Made by a program: the position numbers and the translations under genes. DNA of 32,730 nt from Solirubrobacterales bacterium (GTDB taxonomy: Bacteria > Actinomycetota > Thermoleophilia > Solirubrobacterales > Solirubrobacteraceae): positions 1 through 32,730 of the forward strand of contig JAFAXX010000075.1 in NCBI GenBank assembly GCA_019240655.1, in the 5' to 3' direction. Each line of letters opens with the position of its first letter. Positions within the stretch are counted from its first letter, which is position 1. Below are positions 31,782 to 32,730 of this stretch, piece after piece. The notes beneath the pieces were generated by a model. That model did no database searches. It was not told where the DNA came from and was given only the letters and a program-made list of their open reading frames with translations.

Positions 31782-32730
31782 GTGAGCACCGAGGTCTCCG
31801 AGAAGCAGGCGCGCGAGGTCGCCGAGGCCGCCCGCGAGGCCGAGTGGAAGCTGCCCAGCTTCGGCAGGGAGCTGTTCCTGGGCAACTTCAGCTTCGAGCT
31901 CATCCATCCCCAGCCGCGCCAGCCACCCGGCGCGGTGGAGAAGGGCGAGCGCTTCCTGACCCGGCTGCGCGAGTTCCTCGAGACCGAGGTCGACCCCTTG
32001 GCGATCGAGCGCGACGCGCGGATCCCCGACCACGTGATCGACGGCCTCAAGCAGCTCGGCGCCCTCGGCATGAAGGTGTCCGAGGAGTACGGCGGCCTCG
32101 GTCTCTCGCAGGTCTACTACAACCGGGCGCTCGCGCTCGCCGGCGTGTGGCACGCCTCGATCTCGACGCTGCTGAGCGCACATCAGTCGATCGGCGTCGC
32201 GGAGCCGCTGCGGATGTTCGGGACCGAGGAGCAGAAGCGGCGATGGCTGCCGCTGGTGGCCCGGGACCATCTCAGCGCCTTCCTGCTCACCGAGCCGGAC
32301 GTCGGCTCGGATCCGGCGCGGCTCGCGGCCACCGCCGCGCCGGTGGCGGGCGGCTACCGGCTGAACGGACGCAAGCTGTGGGCGACGAACGGGGCGATTG
32401 CCGACATCGTCGTGGTGATGGCCAAGGTGCCGAAGCTGGAAGGCCATCGCGGAGGGATCACTGCCTTCGTGCTGCCCTATGACAGCCCCGGCGTCACCGT
32501 CGAGCATCGCAACGCGTTCATGGGCCTGCGCGGAATCGAGAACTCGGTGACCCGGTTGGAGAATGTGTTCGTCCCGGAGGAGAACCGCATCGCCCGGGAG
32601 GGGCAGGGGCTGAAGGTTGCGCTCACCACGCTGAACACAGGGCGGTTGGCGCTGCCGGCGATCTGCGTCGGTCAGGCCAAGTGGGCGACGAAGATCGCGC
32701 GCGAATGGTCAAACGAGCGCGTCCAGTGGG
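31782..32730 (+). CDS. Acyl-CoA dehydrogenase, N-terminal part (runs off the right edge)
   Basis: The visible 316 residues cover the N-terminal helical and middle beta domains of an acyl-CoA dehydrogenase: VDPLAIERDARIPDHVIDGLKQLGALGMKVSEEYGGLGLSQVYYNR, the substrate/FAD region AFLLTEPDVGSDPARLAATA, LNGRKLWATNGAIADIVVVMA, MGLRGIENSVTRLENVFVP and NTGRLALPA. It is not closely related to the acyl-CoA dehydrogenase at 11891. The N-terminal segment WKLPSFGRELFLGNF is characteristic of a long-chain actinobacterial group. GTG 31782 (GGAG adjacent) is taken; GTG 31731 is also in frame. The C terminus with the catalytic base is outside the window. Confidence 0.9.
   Translation, partial: MSTEVSEKQAREVAEAAREAEWKLPSFGRELFLGNFSFELIHPQPRQPPGAVEKGERFLTRLREFLETEVDPLAIERDARIPDHVIDGLKQLGALGMKVSEEYGGLGLSQVYYNRALALAGVWHASISTLLSAHQSIGVAEPLRMFGTEEQKRRWLPLVARDHLSAFLLTEPDVGSDPARLAATAAPVAGGYRLNGRKLWATNGAIADIVVVMAKVPKLEGHRGGITAFVLPYDSPGVTVEHRNAFMGLRGIENSVTRLENVFVPEENRIAREGQGLKVALTTLNTGRLALPAICVGQAKWATKIAREWSNERVQW

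Noticed and set aside
29513..32071. 852-residue minus-strand open frame
   Set aside because: Shadow of the response regulator and fdhA; no recognisable protein features.

Overview
The window is high-GC bacterial chromosome (very G/C-rich third codon positions, frequent GTG starts, many short -10 boxes placed directly upstream of start codons). The ribosomal, rpoB and secE sequences are actinobacterial in character. Gene content (DICT-domain MerR regulator, MpaB/DUF2236 oxygenase, repeated START-fold genes, TetR plus acyl-CoA dehydrogenase) suggests class Thermoleophilia (Solirubrobacterales-like). That placement is inferred from reading and not from a database search. No tRNA, rRNA, insertion sequence, phage gene or CRISPR array was seen.

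Layout. (1) 1-6811: the transcription/translation core on the minus strand, rpmG-secE-nusG-rplK-rplA-[L10 leader]-rplJ-rplL, then the N-terminal half of rpoB leaving the left edge. A plus-strand methyltransferase gene sits between rplL and rpoB, so rpoB is cut off from the ribosomal operon; a bidirectional hairpin ends both the methyltransferase and rplL. SecE carries an unusual acidic repeat extension. (2) 6900-10379: two overlapping HtrA-like proteases (minus) with a palindromic operator at their promoter, an HxlR regulator and a small LysE/GAP-type membrane protein (plus). (3) 10390-13126: a TetR regulator with an acyl-CoA dehydrogenase, divergent from a short-chain dehydrogenase; both promoters share one 18-bp palindrome. 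(4) 13129-15215: a repeat-rich stretch (a dispersed 33-nt element, a 16-bp tandem array, GC-rich palindromic repeats) around a START-fold gene and an unknown membrane-anchored gene. (5) 15216-25434: membrane protein, VOC protein, small coupled gene, MpaB oxygenase, MerR-DICT regulator, then an overlapping plus-strand operon (epimerase, two START-fold proteins, a CrtI-like FAD oxidoreductase), a convergent DUF1990-like gene plus SDR pair, and a TIGR01777 epimerase coupled to another START-fold protein. This is the best candidate for an undescribed small-molecule or lipid pathway. (6) 25435-27022: a 33-bp perfect inverted repeat, then TfoX-like, cupin and a small helical protein. (7) 27081-31597: iron-containing alcohol dehydrogenase overlapping a GAF histidine kinase and NarL-type response regulator, then a glutathione-independent formaldehyde dehydrogenase behind two palindromes; this looks like a regulated alcohol-to-aldehyde-to-acid oxidation module. 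(8) 31782-end: an acyl-CoA dehydrogenase cut by the right edge.

Many genes appear to be transcribed without a 5' leader: a TANNNT-like box lies 6-10 nt before the start codon at about ten places on both strands.
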